64,000 bases of DNA from Photobacterium chitinilyticum. Lineage in GTDB: Bacteria; Pseudomonadota; Gammaproteobacteria; Enterobacterales; Vibrionaceae. The notes beneath the pieces were generated by a model. The model saw nothing but the letters and a program-made list of their open reading frames with translations, was not told where the DNA came from and searched no databases. Position numbers and translations under genes: made by a program. Below are positions 29,110 through 41,037 of this stretch, piece by piece (within the stretch, counting starts at the first letter, position 1; every line of letters begins with the position of its first letter). Location: contig NZ_RJLM01000012.1 of assembly GCF_004104355.1 (NCBI RefSeq), positions 1 through 64,000 of the forward strand, read 5' to 3'.

Positions 29110-30006
29110 ATGAACAAATTTCCTTCTCTCAAACAACTGCATTATTTAGTTACCTTATTTGAAACCCGACATTTCGGCGAAGCTGCCAAGAAGTGCTTTG
29201 TCAGCCAGTCGACGCTGAGTTCGGGAGTCCAGAATCTCGAAGAATTAATTGACTGTCAGCTTATTGAACGAGACAACAAGTCATTGGTGTTTACCTCGAT
29301 GGGCGAAGATGTTGTGGTCCGCAGCCGTGAACTGCTTGCTCGCAGCCAGGATTTAATGGAACTGTCGAATTGTACCGGCGACGGGATGGACGGTCAGTTG
29401 AGGGTCGGTTGTATCCCCACTATTGCCCCCTTCTTGTTGTGTGACTTAGTGCAGGAGGTGAACCGCCTGCACCCAAGCCTGAATCTGTTGCTGCGGGAAG
29501 ATACGACAACCAATTTACTGGCGGCATTACGTAACGGTGAAATGGATGTGCTGATTTTGGCTTTACCGGTGGAAATCAATGGCATGTACAGCCAGACGGT
29601 GGGGCGAGACGCTTTTAAGATGGTGATAAGCAAAAATCAGGCTGAACAGGTCAATGTACCACTTCGTTATGCCGATTTGCCGGATGAGTCGGTGTTTTTG
29701 CTAGAGAAAGAGCATTGCCTGACAGAGCATGCAGTTTCTGCCTGCAAGCTGACAAGTAAGGAGAAGATCAACCCGTTTACGGCAACCAGTCTACATACGT
29801 TAGTTCAAATGGTTGCGAACGGATTGGGAACAACCTTTATTCCGCAGATGGCTATTGATCATGGAATATTGGATAACCAGAATTTGGTGGTTATTGAACC
29901 ACCTGGCCAGGAGGCATACCGAGAAATAGGCCTTGTCTGGCGCCCTACCTCAAGTCGTAGTCGTACCTTTAACCGGCTTGCCGAGATTGTTGAGGGGCTT
30001 TTGTAG
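29110..30006 (+). CDS. oxyR: Hydrogen peroxide-sensing LysR-type regulator OxyR
   Basis: LysR-type activator of peroxide defence, 298 residues. The N-terminal helix-turn-helix (about 1-60) contains FGEAAKKCFVSQSTLSSGVQ. The effector domain keeps the two redox cysteines nine residues apart, C203 and C212 in EHCLTEHAVSAC, matching the disulfide switch of E. coli OxyR (C199 and C208). The ATSLHTLVQMVANGLG stretch is also typical. It lies back to back with the peroxiredoxin gene. Confidence 0.96.
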   Translation: MNKFPSLKQLHYLVTLFETRHFGEAAKKCFVSQSTLSSGVQNLEELIDCQLIERDNKSLVFTSMGEDVVVRSRELLARSQDLMELSNCTGDGMDGQLRVGCIPTIAPFLLCDLVQEVNRLHPSLNLLLREDTTTNLLAALRNGEMDVLILALPVEINGMYSQTVGRDAFKMVISKNQAEQVNVPLRYADLPDESVFLLEKEHCLTEHAVSACKLTSKEKINPFTATSLHTLVQMVANGLGTTFIPQMAIDHGILDNQNLVVIEPPGQEAYREIGLVWRPTSSRSRTFNRLAEIVEGLL

Positions 30007-30020
30007 TCCTTCCTACAGTG

Positions 30021-30052
30021 TGCTGGCAGATTCCCGCGCTGTCAGCATTTTT
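30021..30052 (+). terminator. Rho-independent terminator of oxyR
   Basis: TGCTGGCAG / CTGTCAGCA, a 9-bp stem with one G-U pair and a 9-base loop, followed by five T. It starts 15 bases after the stop codon. Confidence 0.88.
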
Positions 30053-30606
30053 CACTACTTCGAATGCTCACCTCGATATTTTTAATTGGTTAATATTCGT
30101 TTGAATAATAGCTGTTTTGTAGAATTATTTTGTTTCGCTTTGCGAATGAATGAAATTGATTGAGTAAGCAACTATTCCCCTAGTGTATGAACAGCAATTT
30201 ATCTTTCGATATAAATGGTTGTTATTTAACCTATTGTAAACACCTTTTCTTCTCTCTTGTGTTTGAAACGCTTTTTTACACACAGGTTTGAATTATGCTG
30301 TTAGGTAATTTAATTACGTAACTGGTTACATTTTGATGTCGATTCATCTTTATCTTCAAAAACCGAGTATTTCTCTGAAAATTGTTTTAATTCAGTGTTT
30401 TGAGTTATTACTCTATATTGATTAAGTTGTTGATTTTAAAGTGGTTGATAGTGTGCTTATTTTGTCTTGATAAACAATGGCATTTGCAATTGTTAATTTG
30501 TTGCGGCAACGTAAACAAAGCGTTAAGTCAACTTACAACAGAATGACCTGGAAATGACTGCTGATAAAAGTAGTGATTAAGTTACAAGCTGCGAGGGAGC
30601 GTAGAA
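30053..30606 (+). promoter_or_regulatory. Long AT-rich regulatory region before aceB
   Basis: About 550 bases without a credible gene in any frame. It is strongly AT-rich, fitting binding by nucleoid proteins. TTTGAAACGCTTTT (30262-30275) resembles a Cra (FruR) half-site, and GTAAC-TG-GTTAC (30318-30329) is a small inverted repeat. In enterobacteria Cra and IclR control aceBA. These assignments are suggestive only; no strong promoter was fixed. Confidence 0.4.
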
Positions 30607-32220
30607 ATGACGGATACACAGACTCCACCCAACCATGAAGTAAAGCTATCTTTGCAAACGTTATTGACAGAACAACAAAAAGAAATCTTAGATGAAGGTG
30701 CCTTTCAGTTTGTGGAGCGATTGGTGCAGCGTTTTGCTTCACGTATTCCGGAGCTGATGGCTGCTCGAGATCGTCGTCAGTTGGCTATTGATGCAGGGGG
30801 ATTACCCGACTTTCTCGAAGATACGGCCGATATTCGCGGAGGTAACTGGACGATTCGCAATATTCCTGAGGATCTTCAGGATCGCCGGGTTGAAATTACC
30901 GGTCCGGTTGATCGCAAGATGGTGATCAACGCCTTGAATGCCAACGTCAAAGTATTCATGGCTGACTTTGAAGATTCATTCGCACCTGCTTGGGATGAAG
31001 TATTGGAAGGCCAGCGCAACCTACGTGATGCAGTGGATGGGACGATTGCCTTTACCAATCCCGATACAGGCAAAGAATATCAGTTGAGCGAAGATCCGGC
31101 CGTTCTGATTTGCCGGGTTCGCGGATTGCACCTGCCCGAGAAGCACCTGTTATGGCAGGGCGAGCCAATTCCCGGATCTTTATTTGATTTTGCCCTGTAC
31201 TTTTACCATAACTACAAGCAGTTATTGGCAAAAGGTAGTGGACCTTATTTTTATCTTCCCAAGTTGCAGGCTTATCAGGAAGCAGCATGGTGGAGCGATG
31301 TATTTAGCTTTGCAGAAGACGAGTTCGAGCTGCCAAGAGGAACGATTAAAGCAACAGTGCTGATTGAAACGCTACCAGCGGTCTTCGAGATGGATGAAAT
31401 TATCCATAGCCTCAAAGATCATATTGTCGGCCTGAACTGTGGTCGTTGGGACTACATTTTCAGCTACATAAAGACATTAAGAAACCATCCCGATCGGATC
31501 TTGCCTGACCGTCAGGTGGTAACCATGGAGAAACCGTTTTTGAATGCTTACTCGCGGTTGTTGGTTCGTACTTGCCATCGCCGAGGAGCGTTTGCTATGG
31601 GGGGAATGGCAGCCTTTATTCCATCGAAAGACCCGGAACGTAATGCTTGGGTACTGAATAAAATTCAGACTGACAAGGCGTTGGAAGCCAATAATGGCCA
31701 CGATGGAACGTGGGTTGCACACCCTGGGTTGGCTGATACGGCTTGTGCCATTTTTGACGATGTGTTGGGTGAGCGCCAAAACCAACTGGATGTCAGTCGA
31801 GAAGACGATGCACCTATTACGGCCGAAGAACTACTGGCCCCTTGTGACGGAGAGCGTACGGAAGAAGGCATGCGTCATAACATTCGAGTTGCGGTGCAGT
31901 ACATTGAAGCCTGGATATCCGGCAATGGTTGTGTGCCGATTTATGGCCTGATGGAAGATGCCGCAACGGCGGAAATATCCCGGGCATCGATTTGGCAGTG
32001 GATCAAGCACGGCAAAGCGCTAAGTAATGGGGATGTGGTCACCAAAGCCTTATTTGAGCAGATGCTGAACGAAGAAATGACAGTACTGGAACAGGAGTTA
32101 GGTACTGAAGCATTCAATAAGGGCCAATACCAGGAAGCGGCAATGCTGATGTCGCAGCTAACGACCAGCGACGAGTTGGTGAATTTCCTGACTTTGTCCG
32201 GTTATGAGTATCTGAAGTAA
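30607..32220 (+). CDS. aceB: Malate synthase A
   Basis: Condenses glyoxylate with acetyl-CoA to malate, the second step of the glyoxylate bypass, in the cytoplasm. The 537-residue protein is the A-type (E. coli AceB 533). Conserved stretches include FMADFEDSFAPAW, LIETLPAVFEMDEI, GLNCGRWDYIFSYIKT and AFAMGGMAAFIPS. GAGGGAGC precedes the ATG at a good distance. It is followed by aceA after 132 bases. Confidence 0.97.
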   Translation: MTDTQTPPNHEVKLSLQTLLTEQQKEILDEGAFQFVERLVQRFASRIPELMAARDRRQLAIDAGGLPDFLEDTADIRGGNWTIRNIPEDLQDRRVEITGPVDRKMVINALNANVKVFMADFEDSFAPAWDEVLEGQRNLRDAVDGTIAFTNPDTGKEYQLSEDPAVLICRVRGLHLPEKHLLWQGEPIPGSLFDFALYFYHNYKQLLAKGSGPYFYLPKLQAYQEAAWWSDVFSFAEDEFELPRGTIKATVLIETLPAVFEMDEIIHSLKDHIVGLNCGRWDYIFSYIKTLRNHPDRILPDRQVVTMEKPFLNAYSRLLVRTCHRRGAFAMGGMAAFIPSKDPERNAWVLNKIQTDKALEANNGHDGTWVAHPGLADTACAIFDDVLGERQNQLDVSREDDAPITAEELLAPCDGERTEEGMRHNIRVAVQYIEAWISGNGCVPIYGLMEDAATAEISRASIWQWIKHGKALSNGDVVTKALFEQMLNEEMTVLEQELGTEAFNKGQYQEAAMLMSQLTTSDELVNFLTLSGYEYLK

Positions 32221-32352
32221 TACAAGAATTGTAAATAAACAGGTAACTGCTTGTTTGGTTGTTGGCAGTGCCTGAATAAGCCTGAGAAAAGAAGTCTACC
32301 GATAACGAAAACGTTAAACGGATTATCGCCAAATGAAACGAGGGACATCATT

Positions 32353-33657
32353 ATGACATTGACTCGCCAGCAACAAATCGAAGCTATTGAAAAAGATTGG
32401 GCTGAGAATCCACGTTGGAAGCATGTGAAGCGTACCTATAGCGCTGAAGAGGTTATCAACCTGCGTGGTTCATTTGCCCCGGCTAATACTATTGCTCAGC
32501 GTGGTGCCGACAAGCTTTGGGATCTGGTCAATGGTTCGGCGAAAAAAGGATATGTCAATTGTCTAGGGGCGCTGACCGGAGGTCAGGCAGTCCAGCAGGC
32601 AAAGGCAGGCATTGAAGCGATTTATCTGTCAGGTTGGCAGGTCGCGGCCGATAACAACACAGCGTCGACTATGTACCCAGATCAGTCTTTGTACCCCGTT
32701 GACTCGGTGCCAGCGGTTGTGAGCCGTATCAATAATGCGTTCCGCCGTGCTGACCAAATCCAGTGGTCTAATGGTGGTAGTCCGGAAAATGGTATTGACT
32801 ATTTCTTGCCGATTGTTGCCGATGCCGAAGCGGGATTTGGCGGCGTGCTGAATGCCTACGAACTGATGCGTAATATGATTGATGCCGGTGCTGCGGGGGT
32901 TCACTTTGAAGATCAGCTGGCCTCGGTGAAAAAGTGTGGTCATATGGGGGGCAAGGTGCTGGTACCGACCCAGGAAGCGGTGCAGAAACTAGTCGCGGCA
33001 CGTTTGGCTGCAGATGTCGCCGGTACAACAACACTAGTTATTGCCCGTACCGATGCCAATGCTGCTGATTTGCTAACTTCAGACTGCGACCCGTATGACA
33101 AAGATTTCATTGAAGGCGAACGTAGTGCGGAAGGTTTCTATCGGGTACGTGCAGGTATTGATCAGGCGATTGCTCGTGGCCTGGCCTATGCGCCGTATGC
33201 GGATTTGATTTGGTGTGAAACGGCCAAGCCATGTCTTGAAGAAGCACGCAAGTTCGCAGAAGCTATCCACGAGCAGTATCCGGATCAGCTGTTGGCCTAC
33301 AATTGTTCGCCATCATTCAACTGGGAGAAGAACCTGGATGCTGAAACCATTGCTAAATTCCAGCAGGAATTGGCAGATATGGGCTATAAGTATCAGTTCA
33401 TTACTCTGGCCGGTATCCATAATATGTGGTTTAACATGTTTGAATTGGCCCACTCTTACGCTCAGGGTGAAGGTATGCGCCATTATGTTGAGAAAGTACA
33501 GCGTCCTGAGTTTGAGGCGGCAGATAAAGGCTATACCTTTGTTGCTCACCAGCAGGAAGTGGGAACCGGCTATTTCGACAAGATGACCAATACTATTCAG
33601 GGGGGGCAGTCATCCGTCACTGCTTTGACAGGCTCGACAGAAGAAGACCAGTTTTAA
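32353..33657 (+). CDS. aceA: Isocitrate lyase
   Basis: Splits isocitrate into glyoxylate and succinate, the first step of the glyoxylate bypass. From ATG 32353, preceded by GAGGGAC, it has 434 residues, the same as E. coli AceA; an upstream in-frame start would add 34 atypical residues. The catalytic signature KKCGHMGGK has its cysteine at residue 195. WCETAKP and the NCSPSFNW segment are also conserved. aceK is not next to it, unlike in E. coli. Confidence 0.98.
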   Translation: MTLTRQQQIEAIEKDWAENPRWKHVKRTYSAEEVINLRGSFAPANTIAQRGADKLWDLVNGSAKKGYVNCLGALTGGQAVQQAKAGIEAIYLSGWQVAADNNTASTMYPDQSLYPVDSVPAVVSRINNAFRRADQIQWSNGGSPENGIDYFLPIVADAEAGFGGVLNAYELMRNMIDAGAAGVHFEDQLASVKKCGHMGGKVLVPTQEAVQKLVAARLAADVAGTTTLVIARTDANAADLLTSDCDPYDKDFIEGERSAEGFYRVRAGIDQAIARGLAYAPYADLIWCETAKPCLEEARKFAEAIHEQYPDQLLAYNCSPSFNWEKNLDAETIAKFQQELADMGYKYQFITLAGIHNMWFNMFELAHSYAQGEGMRHYVEKVQRPEFEAADKGYTFVAHQQEVGTGYFDKMTNTIQGGQSSVTALTGSTEEDQF

Positions 33658-33767
33658 TTTAATCTTATCCTAGCAACATGTTGTTATATTTGCGTTATTA
33701 GTAGCGATTGCTACAGAGATTGATGTGATACATAGCAATAGAAGATCTCTTCCTATGTTATGGATTC

Positions 33768-33793
33768 GGGAGCGCTTAGCGCTCCCTTTTTTT
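33768..33793 (+). terminator. Rho-independent terminator of aceBA
   Basis: GGGAGCG / CGCTCCC with a 5-base loop and seven T follows aceA by 110 bases. Confidence 0.9.
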
Positions 33794-33857
33794 GTCTGAA
33801 GTCTGGAGGTTGAAGAGAAGGCAAATCATAGCAACAACAAGTTTGTAGCGGGCTCGC

Positions 33858-34442
33858 TTACTGTTGTGAGCGATAGGTCTGAGCTGCTTGGATTATTTGC
33901 GGGTAAATCTCCTGAAACCGGTCATCGAGTGTACCGTAATGCCGGTCAATCAGTTTTGGACAGTTGGCCAGCTGGTACAGTTTTGGCCGGCGGAGTGCCA
34001 TGCGTTCCAATGCTGTGGTGATTGTGTGTTGATCACGGTATTGCAGTAACCACTGCTGCTGCCACATGCGTGACATGGTCAGGCGATAGGTATCAGGCAC
34101 ATTTTCCTGGTATTGCTCAACCCGTTGTTTGGCCTGTGCAACAAAATCAGCAAGGGAAAGCTCATGATAATGTTGCCAGTGCTTGGCAAGGAAGTGATCC
34201 CATGCAATATCGAGGGCAATACCGCTAACTCTTCTCGTGTCAGCGGTGAATAGCTGCCGGCACTGCAGCACTTCAGGCATCGCGTCTATATAGCTATCGA
34301 CAAAACGGTGTAGCTTTATGCCATCAGCCACTGCTCGATTATACCGATGATAAGGATCACCGCGGACAAAATCAGCCAATAAATTTCCCGCCAGATGGCT
34401 GTGGCAGCGATCGGCAAGGTGCAGGTGAGCAAGAAAATTCAT
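33858..34442 (-). CDS. acpH: Acyl carrier protein phosphodiesterase AcpH
   Basis: Removes the phosphopantetheine arm from acyl carrier protein. The 194-residue protein (E. coli AcpH 193) starts MNFLAHLHLADRCHSHLAGN and contains GIKLHRFVDSYID and ALDIAWDHFLAKHW, the histidine and aspartate sites of this HD-like family. It lies 14 bases after the CBS protein gene and is probably cotranscribed. The window thus holds both a transferase (645) and a hydrolase of the same prosthetic group. Confidence 0.93.
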   Translation of the reverse strand: MNFLAHLHLADRCHSHLAGNLLADFVRGDPYHRYNRAVADGIKLHRFVDSYIDAMPEVLQCRQLFTADTRRVSGIALDIAWDHFLAKHWQHYHELSLADFVAQAKQRVEQYQENVPDTYRLTMSRMWQQQWLLQYRDQHTITTALERMALRRPKLYQLANCPKLIDRHYGTLDDRFQEIYPQIIQAAQTYRSQQ

Positions 34443-34456
34443 ACCATCCCAGATCC

Positions 34457-34915
34457 CTAATAGAGGCTGGTGTTACCTTCGTCAGTCGGCTCCACTTCTT
34501 CCTGTATCTCAAGCAAGTTAATGGCAATGGCTACGAAATCAGAATCGGTAATGATCCCGACCAGTTTATTGTGGCGCAAAACGGGCAAACAGCCAATTTT
34601 GTGCTTTTGCATATAGGTTGCCGCTTCTTTCAACCCCGCATGCGGCTCCACATTGCTCAGGCTCTTGTGCATGCATTGCTTCAGAGGAATATCGAGAGCG
34701 GAAATAAAGCTCGAACGGTGGATCTGCTCAAGACTGGATTCCTGGGCTGAAAGGATATCTCGCTGACTGACCAGGCCAATTAGGTGATTGTCTTTGTCGG
34801 TAACGGGAACGTGATGGATCCCTTTTTCTTCCATGAGTCTTTTAGCATCAGCCAAAGTATGGGTAGAGGTTAGGGTATGTGGGTGCGGTGTCATCATATC
34901 TGCGACAGTAAACAT
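34457..34915 (-). CDS. Protein with two CBS domains
   Basis: A 152-residue cytoplasmic protein made of two CBS domains (about 6-55 and 78-132), containing GIHHVPVTDKDNHLIGLVSQ and KIGCLPVLRHNKLVGIITDS. Such pairs bind adenine nucleotides and act as energy sensors or regulatory partners. No catalytic domain is attached, so its partner is unknown. It is upstream of acpH in one likely operon and divergent from the protease gene. Confidence 0.88.
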   Translation of the reverse strand: MFTVADMMTPHPHTLTSTHTLADAKRLMEEKGIHHVPVTDKDNHLIGLVSQRDILSAQESSLEQIHRSSFISALDIPLKQCMHKSLSNVEPHAGLKEAATYMQKHKIGCLPVLRHNKLVGIITDSDFVAIAINLLEIQEEVEPTDEGNTSLY

Positions 34916-35132
34916 ATAAGCCTCCGTAGTGACTAGTAATTAATCTATTTATCGTCAACTTACCGGTTTTATTTTGCTTGCTCTTTGAATGTAGCTAATC
35001 CTCGTCTCGCTACCTATGACCCTAGTCAAATAATACACAAGTTATAACGATGTTTCATATGTGTGTTTGTTGGGTTAAGCGTGAAATTATGTCATATAAT
35101 CAATAAACAGCATTCCACATAGGTATTATTCG

Positions 35133-36278
35133 ATGCATAAGCTATTGATAAGATTGTTGTTATGTTGGACTGTATGGCTGCCTTTTGGGGCCGTAGGCAA
35201 TGAAGCCGCAGGAAGTGAAAATGAAAATAAGGTAACGGCTAAAATTATTGGTGGGATTGAATCTGCTGATAATGAAATCCCCTGGCAGGCATACTTGAAC
35301 CTTACATTTCCTAACGGAGAGGGGGGGGAGAGCACCTTTGTTTGTGGTGGCGTAGTGATCAGTGCTGATCTAGTGTTAACGGCAGCGCACTGTTTACGCA
35401 ATGGCTCATCAATAGTTACTCCCCAGAATATTAAGGTGTGGGGCGGTATTGTCAGCGTTTTTTTTGCCAGTAATCTCAATGCAGTTTCTGTTAGTGAGTT
35501 TATAATGCATCCCTCTTATAACTCTTCGCGTTTTACCAACGATATCGCACTGTTGAAGTTAGCAAGCCCATTGCCTAGTTCTGCTATCCCGATTCAAATA
35601 GCCGATAGAACAACTCAAGATCGGGCAGATAATGCTTTTGCGAACGGCTGGGTTGCCAACGGAGTACGGGAGGCAAACCTGCTAGTCTCTGGTTGGGGGA
35701 CGACAGACCCGCAAGATTCAAACTCTGGTACTATTCGACTAAGAGAGACATTGATGTCTGGTGTACCTGACACGACCTGTGATGCTCATTGGGGGGCGAA
35801 TATAAATGCCAGCGACTATCCCATTTTCCTTTGTGCTGGTTCAACCTCGCCCGATCTGGCGCGAGATAGTTGTTTCGGTGATTCAGGCGGGCCGTTAGTG
35901 TGGCAGGATCCGCAAGCTGCGAGTGATAGTGATTTTGGCTTACGACTTGTCGGGCTTGTAAGCTTTGGTAACGGATGTGCCGGTGAAGTACCTGGGGTAT
36001 ACACCGAAGTGGCGGACTATATAAGCTGGATTGAGGGAGAAGCCGGAAGGGCGGTACTGAGCCAGCCTGTGTCAGTTTTTTCAGTGAACCCTTTTGACAG
36101 TAACTTTGCCAATGCCGGAGCTGGGATTACTGTTCCAACCGATAGCGGTAGCAGTAGCAGCGGTGGTGACAGCGGTGGTGGTTCTACGAGCTGGGGAACA
36201 CTGTGGTTTTTGCTGATAGTTGGCTATATTCGATTGTATCGTACATCGATAGCACGAGGAGTACGATTGCGTTCTTGA
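35133..36278 (+). CDS. Secreted trypsin-like serine protease with GlyGly-CTERM-like tail
   Basis: A 381-residue S1 protease. A signal peptide (about 1-22) is followed by a short propeptide and the activation site IIGG (38-41). The catalytic triad is H86 in TAAHC, D137 in NDIALLKL and S251 in GDSGGPL. D245, six residues before the serine, predicts cutting after Arg or Lys. The C-terminus has a Ser/Gly-rich stretch (338-351), a hydrophobic segment (354-369) and basic residues (370-380). This is the pattern of GlyGly-CTERM proteins such as the V. cholerae Ves proteases, which are cut by rhombosortase and leave by type II secretion. TATAAT at 35095 is a likely -10. Confidence 0.9.
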   Translation: MHKLLIRLLLCWTVWLPFGAVGNEAAGSENENKVTAKIIGGIESADNEIPWQAYLNLTFPNGEGGESTFVCGGVVISADLVLTAAHCLRNGSSIVTPQNIKVWGGIVSVFFASNLNAVSVSEFIMHPSYNSSRFTNDIALLKLASPLPSSAIPIQIADRTTQDRADNAFANGWVANGVREANLLVSGWGTTDPQDSNSGTIRLRETLMSGVPDTTCDAHWGANINASDYPIFLCAGSTSPDLARDSCFGDSGGPLVWQDPQAASDSDFGLRLVGLVSFGNGCAGEVPGVYTEVADYISWIEGEAGRAVLSQPVSVFSVNPFDSNFANAGAGITVPTDSGSSSSGGDSGGGSTSWGTLWFLLIVGYIRLYRTSIARGVRLRS

Positions 36279-36295
36279 TCCGCGACTATCTTTGC

Positions 36296-36323
36296 TTGAT
36301 ATTGCAGTCGGGCAGCCTATACT
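36296..36323 (+). promoter_or_regulatory. Sigma-70-type promoter of queA
   Basis: TTGATA (-35) and TATACT (-10), each five of six consensus bases, stand 16 bases apart and end about 30 bases before the queA start. The -10 lies inside the loop of a short GGCAGC/GCTGCC hairpin. Confidence 0.6.
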
Positions 36324-36353
36324 AGCTGCCTGCTGTAATTTAGGGCCTGAATG

Positions 36354-37406
36354 ATGCAAGTTTCTGATTTCCACTTTGACCTTCCTGACGAGTTGATCGC
36401 TCGCTATCCACAACCAGAGCGTACTGCTAGCCGTTTGCTTCAGCTGACCGGAGACACCGGTGAGATTCAGCACAAAGGGTTTAAAGATGTGCTGGATTTG
36501 GTTCAGCCTGGTGATTTGCTCGTATTTAACAATACCCGAGTGATTCCAGCCCGAATGTTCGGTCGCAAGGTGTCTGGTGGAAAGTTGGAAGTCCTTGTCG
36601 AGCGTATGCTGGATGATAAGCGCATTTTGGCGCATGTTCGGGCTTCTAAGTCGCCTAAGCCGGGAACAGAGTTACTGCTGGGTGAAAATGATGAATATCA
36701 GGCTGAAATGGTAGCACGCCATGATGCACTGTTTGAAATTCGCTTTAACAGTGACAAGACGGTGTTGGAAATCCTGGAAGAGGTTGGCCACATGCCGTTG
36801 CCGCCTTATATTGACCGTCCGGATGAAGATTCAGACAAAGAGCGCTACCAGACAGTTTACAACGCCAAACCAGGTGCGGTAGCTGCCCCGACTGCGGGGC
36901 TGCACTTTGACGATGCCATCCTTGAGGCAATTAAGGCCAAAGGTGCAAGGTTTGCGTTTGTTACCCTGCACGTTGGCGCTGGGACCTTCCAGCCGGTACG
37001 TGTTGACAGTATCGATGATCACCACATGCATTCTGAATACGTCGAGGTACCTGAAGAGGTTGTTACGGCGATCAATGAAACCAAAGCCAACGGTGGTCGT
37101 GTCGTGGCAGTTGGTACTACCTCTGTACGCTCACTGGAAAGTGCGGCACAGGATGCGGTGAAAAAAGGGACTGAGCTACAGCCATTTTTTGGCGATACAG
37201 ACATCTTTATTTTCCCTGGTTATGAATTCCAGCTAGTGGATGTACTGGTTACTAACTTCCACCTGCCGGAATCAACGCTGATCATGTTGGTCAGTGCTTT
37301 TGCTGGTTTCGAGCATACAATGCATGCTTACCAGCAGGCCGTTGAAAATAAATACCGTTTCTTTAGCTACGGGGATTCAATGTTTATTACCCGTAACAAT
37401 AAATAA
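36354..37406 (+). CDS. queA: S-adenosylmethionine:tRNA ribosyltransferase-isomerase QueA
   Basis: Moves the ribosyl part of S-adenosylmethionine to 7-aminomethyl-7-deazaguanine in tRNA, giving epoxyqueuosine. The 350-residue protein has [28 protein letters not shown] and [14 protein letters not shown] as in E. coli QueA (356). ATG codons at 36351 and 36354 are adjacent; the second matches the E. coli start (MRVTDF, here MQVSDF). It precedes tgt, the previous enzyme of the pathway, by 254 bases. Confidence 0.97.
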   Translation: MQVSDFHFDLPDELIARYPQPERTASRLLQLTGDTGEIQHKGFKDVLDLVQPGDLLVFNNTRVIPARMFGRKVSGGKLEVLVERMLDDKRILAHVRASKSPKPGTELLLGENDEYQAEMVARHDALFEIRFNSDKTVLEILEEVGHMPLPPYIDRPDEDSDKERYQTVYNAKPGAVAAPTAGLHFDDAILEAIKAKGARFAFVTLHVGAGTFQPVRVDSIDDHHMHSEYVEVPEEVVTAINETKANGGRVVAVGTTSVRSLESAAQDAVKKGTELQPFFGDTDIFIFPGYEFQLVDVLVTNFHLPESTLIMLVSAFAGFEHTMHAYQQAVENKYRFFSYGDSMFITRNNK

Positions 37407-37627
37407 CTGAACTTAATTGGTTAAGTCAGTGTCTCTTAAGGCTGCTTTTGCTAAAATTGCAGCCTTTGTCGGCTCTATAGCATCGACAATATAGTAAAGA
37501 CAGATCGGATAATGATTTGTCATGATTCTTTGTTTTCTTCCGCTAGGCTTTATGGCGTGGCGAGAAAAGTAAAATACGTATATTAGGCGAATGGCCTTTT
37601 GTACTTGAGTCCCGAGATGGGAATTGA

Positions 37628-38788
<1,161 letters not shown>

Positions 38789-38810
38789 CAATAAACGAGG
38801 ACGTTAATAA

Positions 38811-39146
38811 ATGAGTCTTTTCATTTCTCAGGCACATGCCGCAGCTGAAGGTGCTCCACAGGGCGGCAGCATGCAACTTTTCATCATGCTGGGTCTGTTC
38901 GCAGTAATTTTCTATTTCATGATTTACCGTCCACAGGCGAAGCGCGTTAAGGATCATAAGAGCCTAATGTCTTCCATGGGCAAAGGTGATGAAGTGCTAA
39001 CCAACGGTGGTCTAGTGGGTAAAATCACTAAAGTATCTGAAGAGAACGACTACATTGTGATTGCGCTGAATGACACGACGGAAGTCACAATCAAGAAAGA
39101 TTTCGTTTCTGCAGTATTGCCGAAAGGCACAATGAAATCTCTGTAA
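38811..39146 (+). CDS. yajC: Sec translocon accessory protein YajC
   Basis: A small inner-membrane protein (111 aa) that associates with SecDF. One membrane helix (about 23-41) is followed by PQAKRVKDHKSLM and a cytoplasmic small beta domain, GDEVLTNGGLVGKI. It sits between tgt and secD. Confidence 0.97.
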   Translation: MSLFISQAHAAAEGAPQGGSMQLFIMLGLFAVIFYFMIYRPQAKRVKDHKSLMSSMGKGDEVLTNGGLVGKITKVSEENDYIVIALNDTTEVTIKKDFVSAVLPKGTMKSL

Positions 39147-39171
39147 TTTTTTGCTCTAAAGGATCACAGCA

Positions 39172-41025
39172 GTGTTAAACCGTTATCCCTTGTGGAAGAA
39201 CCTGATGGTGGTGTTTACACTGCTCATCGGTTTGCTTTACGCACTTCCCAATGTTTACGGTGAAGATCCGGCAATTCAAATCTCCGGGGCGCGTGGCGCC
39301 TCGGCAGATATGTCGACGCTGGATGCAGTCACCGAAGATTTAAATCAATATCAACTCTCATACAAATCTGTCGCTTTCGAAAACGGTACAGTACTGGTCC
39401 GCTTTAACGATACTGATACTCAAATCAGTGCCCGCGATATTCTCAATGAACAGCTTGGTGACGACTTTATCGTCGCACTTAACCTTGCCGCTTCTACTCC
39501 TGACTGGCTTGAATCCGTTGGCGCAACCCCAATGAAATTGGGCCTAGACTTGCGCGGTGGTGTGCATTTCTTGATGGAAGTAGACATGGACGCAGCAATG
39601 GAGAAGTTGCTGGGGCAGCAGGAAGAAACGTTCCGTACTGAGCTGCGCGAGGCAAAAATTCGCTACCGTGCTATCAGCAAAACTGATAACTCGGTTGAAG
39701 TTCGCTTGCGTAATGCCGAGCAGTTGGCACAGGCAAAGATCGAGCTATCGAAGCTTCATCCGGACATGCTGTTCAGCGATAGCGACAGCAATGGCCGCTT
39801 TGTCCTTTCGGCACTGTTTACTGATGCTCGTCTGCAGGAAATCCGCAACTACGCCGTCGATCAGAATATCACCATCCTTCGTAACCGTGTGAATGAGCTG
39901 GGTGTGGCAGAACCTCTGGTACAGCGCCAGGGCGCTAACCGCATTGTGGTTGAGCTTCCGGGGGTTCAGGACACCGCGCGTGCAAAAGAAATTTTGGGTG
40001 CGACAGCGACACTGGAGTTCCGTGAAGTTGACAGCACTGCAGATGTAGCAGCAGCTGTATCTGGTCGTGTACCGGCTGGCAGCGAGGTGAAATACACTCG
40101 TGACCAACGCCCGGCTGTGCTGAAAAAGCGTGTTATTCTGTCGGGTTCTCACATCACCGATGCGAGTTCAAGCGCTGATGAATACGGCCGTCCGCAAGTT
40201 AACATCTCGCTAGATAGCGAAGGTGGTAGCAAGATGACAGCGTTCTCGCGTAACAACGTGGGTAAGCTGATGGCGACTGTGTTTACCGAGTACAAAGACA
40301 GCGGTGATCGCGATCCTAACGGTAAAGTGATTCTAGAGAAACACGAAGAAGTGATTAACCAGGCAACTATTCAGACTGCACTGGGTCGTAACTTCCGTAT
40401 TACCGGTATCGACTCTCAGGCTGAAGCGCATAACCTGGCTTTGCTATTGCGTGCCGGTGCGTTGATTGCGCCAATCTCTATTGTTGAAGAACGTACAATC
40501 GGTCCGTCAATGGGTCAGCAGAATATCGATATGGGTATTCAGGCAATGATCTGGGGCATGGTTGCCGTAATGCTGTTCACTTTAGTGTATTACCGTCGAT
40601 TTGGTCTATTTGCCAATATGGCATTGCTGATGAACTTGGTGATGATTATCGGTGTGATGTCGATGATCCCGGGTGCAACGATGACCTTACCGGGTATTGC
40701 CGGTATTGTTCTGACCGTCGGTATGGCAGTCGATGCCAACGTACTGATTTTTGAACGTATCCGTGAAGAGCTTCGTGAAGGTCGCAGCCCTCAGCATGCG
40801 ATTCAGCAAGGTTATGCAAACGCACTTAGTACGATTGCCGATGCCAACATTACTACCTTGATCACGGCGATTATTCTGTTTGCTGTCGGTACTGGTGCAA
40901 TCAAAGGTTTCGCTGTTACGCTTTCTATCGGTATCTTGACGTCGATGTTTACGGCGATTATAGGGACCCGTGCGATGGTCAACCTTGTCTATGGCGGTAA
41001 GCGCGTCGATAAACTGTCGATCTAA
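39172..41025 (+). CDS. secD: Protein translocase subunit SecD
   Basis: Proton-driven helper of Sec export. The 617-residue protein has TM1 (about 8-27), a large periplasmic domain containing [15 protein letters not shown], and five C-terminal helices with [17 protein letters not shown]. Length is the same class as E. coli SecD (615). The start is GTG 39172, with AAAGGAT seven bases before it. secF follows after 12 bases. Confidence 0.98.
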   Translation: MLNRYPLWKNLMVVFTLLIGLLYALPNVYGEDPAIQISGARGASADMSTLDAVTEDLNQYQLSYKSVAFENGTVLVRFNDTDTQISARDILNEQLGDDFIVALNLAASTPDWLESVGATPMKLGLDLRGGVHFLMEVDMDAAMEKLLGQQEETFRTELREAKIRYRAISKTDNSVEVRLRNAEQLAQAKIELSKLHPDMLFSDSDSNGRFVLSALFTDARLQEIRNYAVDQNITILRNRVNELGVAEPLVQRQGANRIVVELPGVQDTARAKEILGATATLEFREVDSTADVAAAVSGRVPAGSEVKYTRDQRPAVLKKRVILSGSHITDASSSADEYGRPQVNISLDSEGGSKMTAFSRNNVGKLMATVFTEYKDSGDRDPNGKVILEKHEEVINQATIQTALGRNFRITGIDSQAEAHNLALLLRAGALIAPISIVEERTIGPSMGQQNIDMGIQAMIWGMVAVMLFTLVYYRRFGLFANMALLMNLVMIIGVMSMIPGATMTLPGIAGIVLTVGMAVDANVLIFERIREELREGRSPQHAIQQGYANALSTIADANITTLITAIILFAVGTGAIKGFAVTLSIGILTSMFTAIIGTRAMVNLVYGGKRVDKLSI

Positions 41026-41037
41026 GGAGACGCTGAC

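Noticed and set aside
32300-32335. CGATAA/TTATCG inverted repeat between aceB and aceA
   Set aside because: Only six bases per arm in an AT-rich spacer; not above chance.
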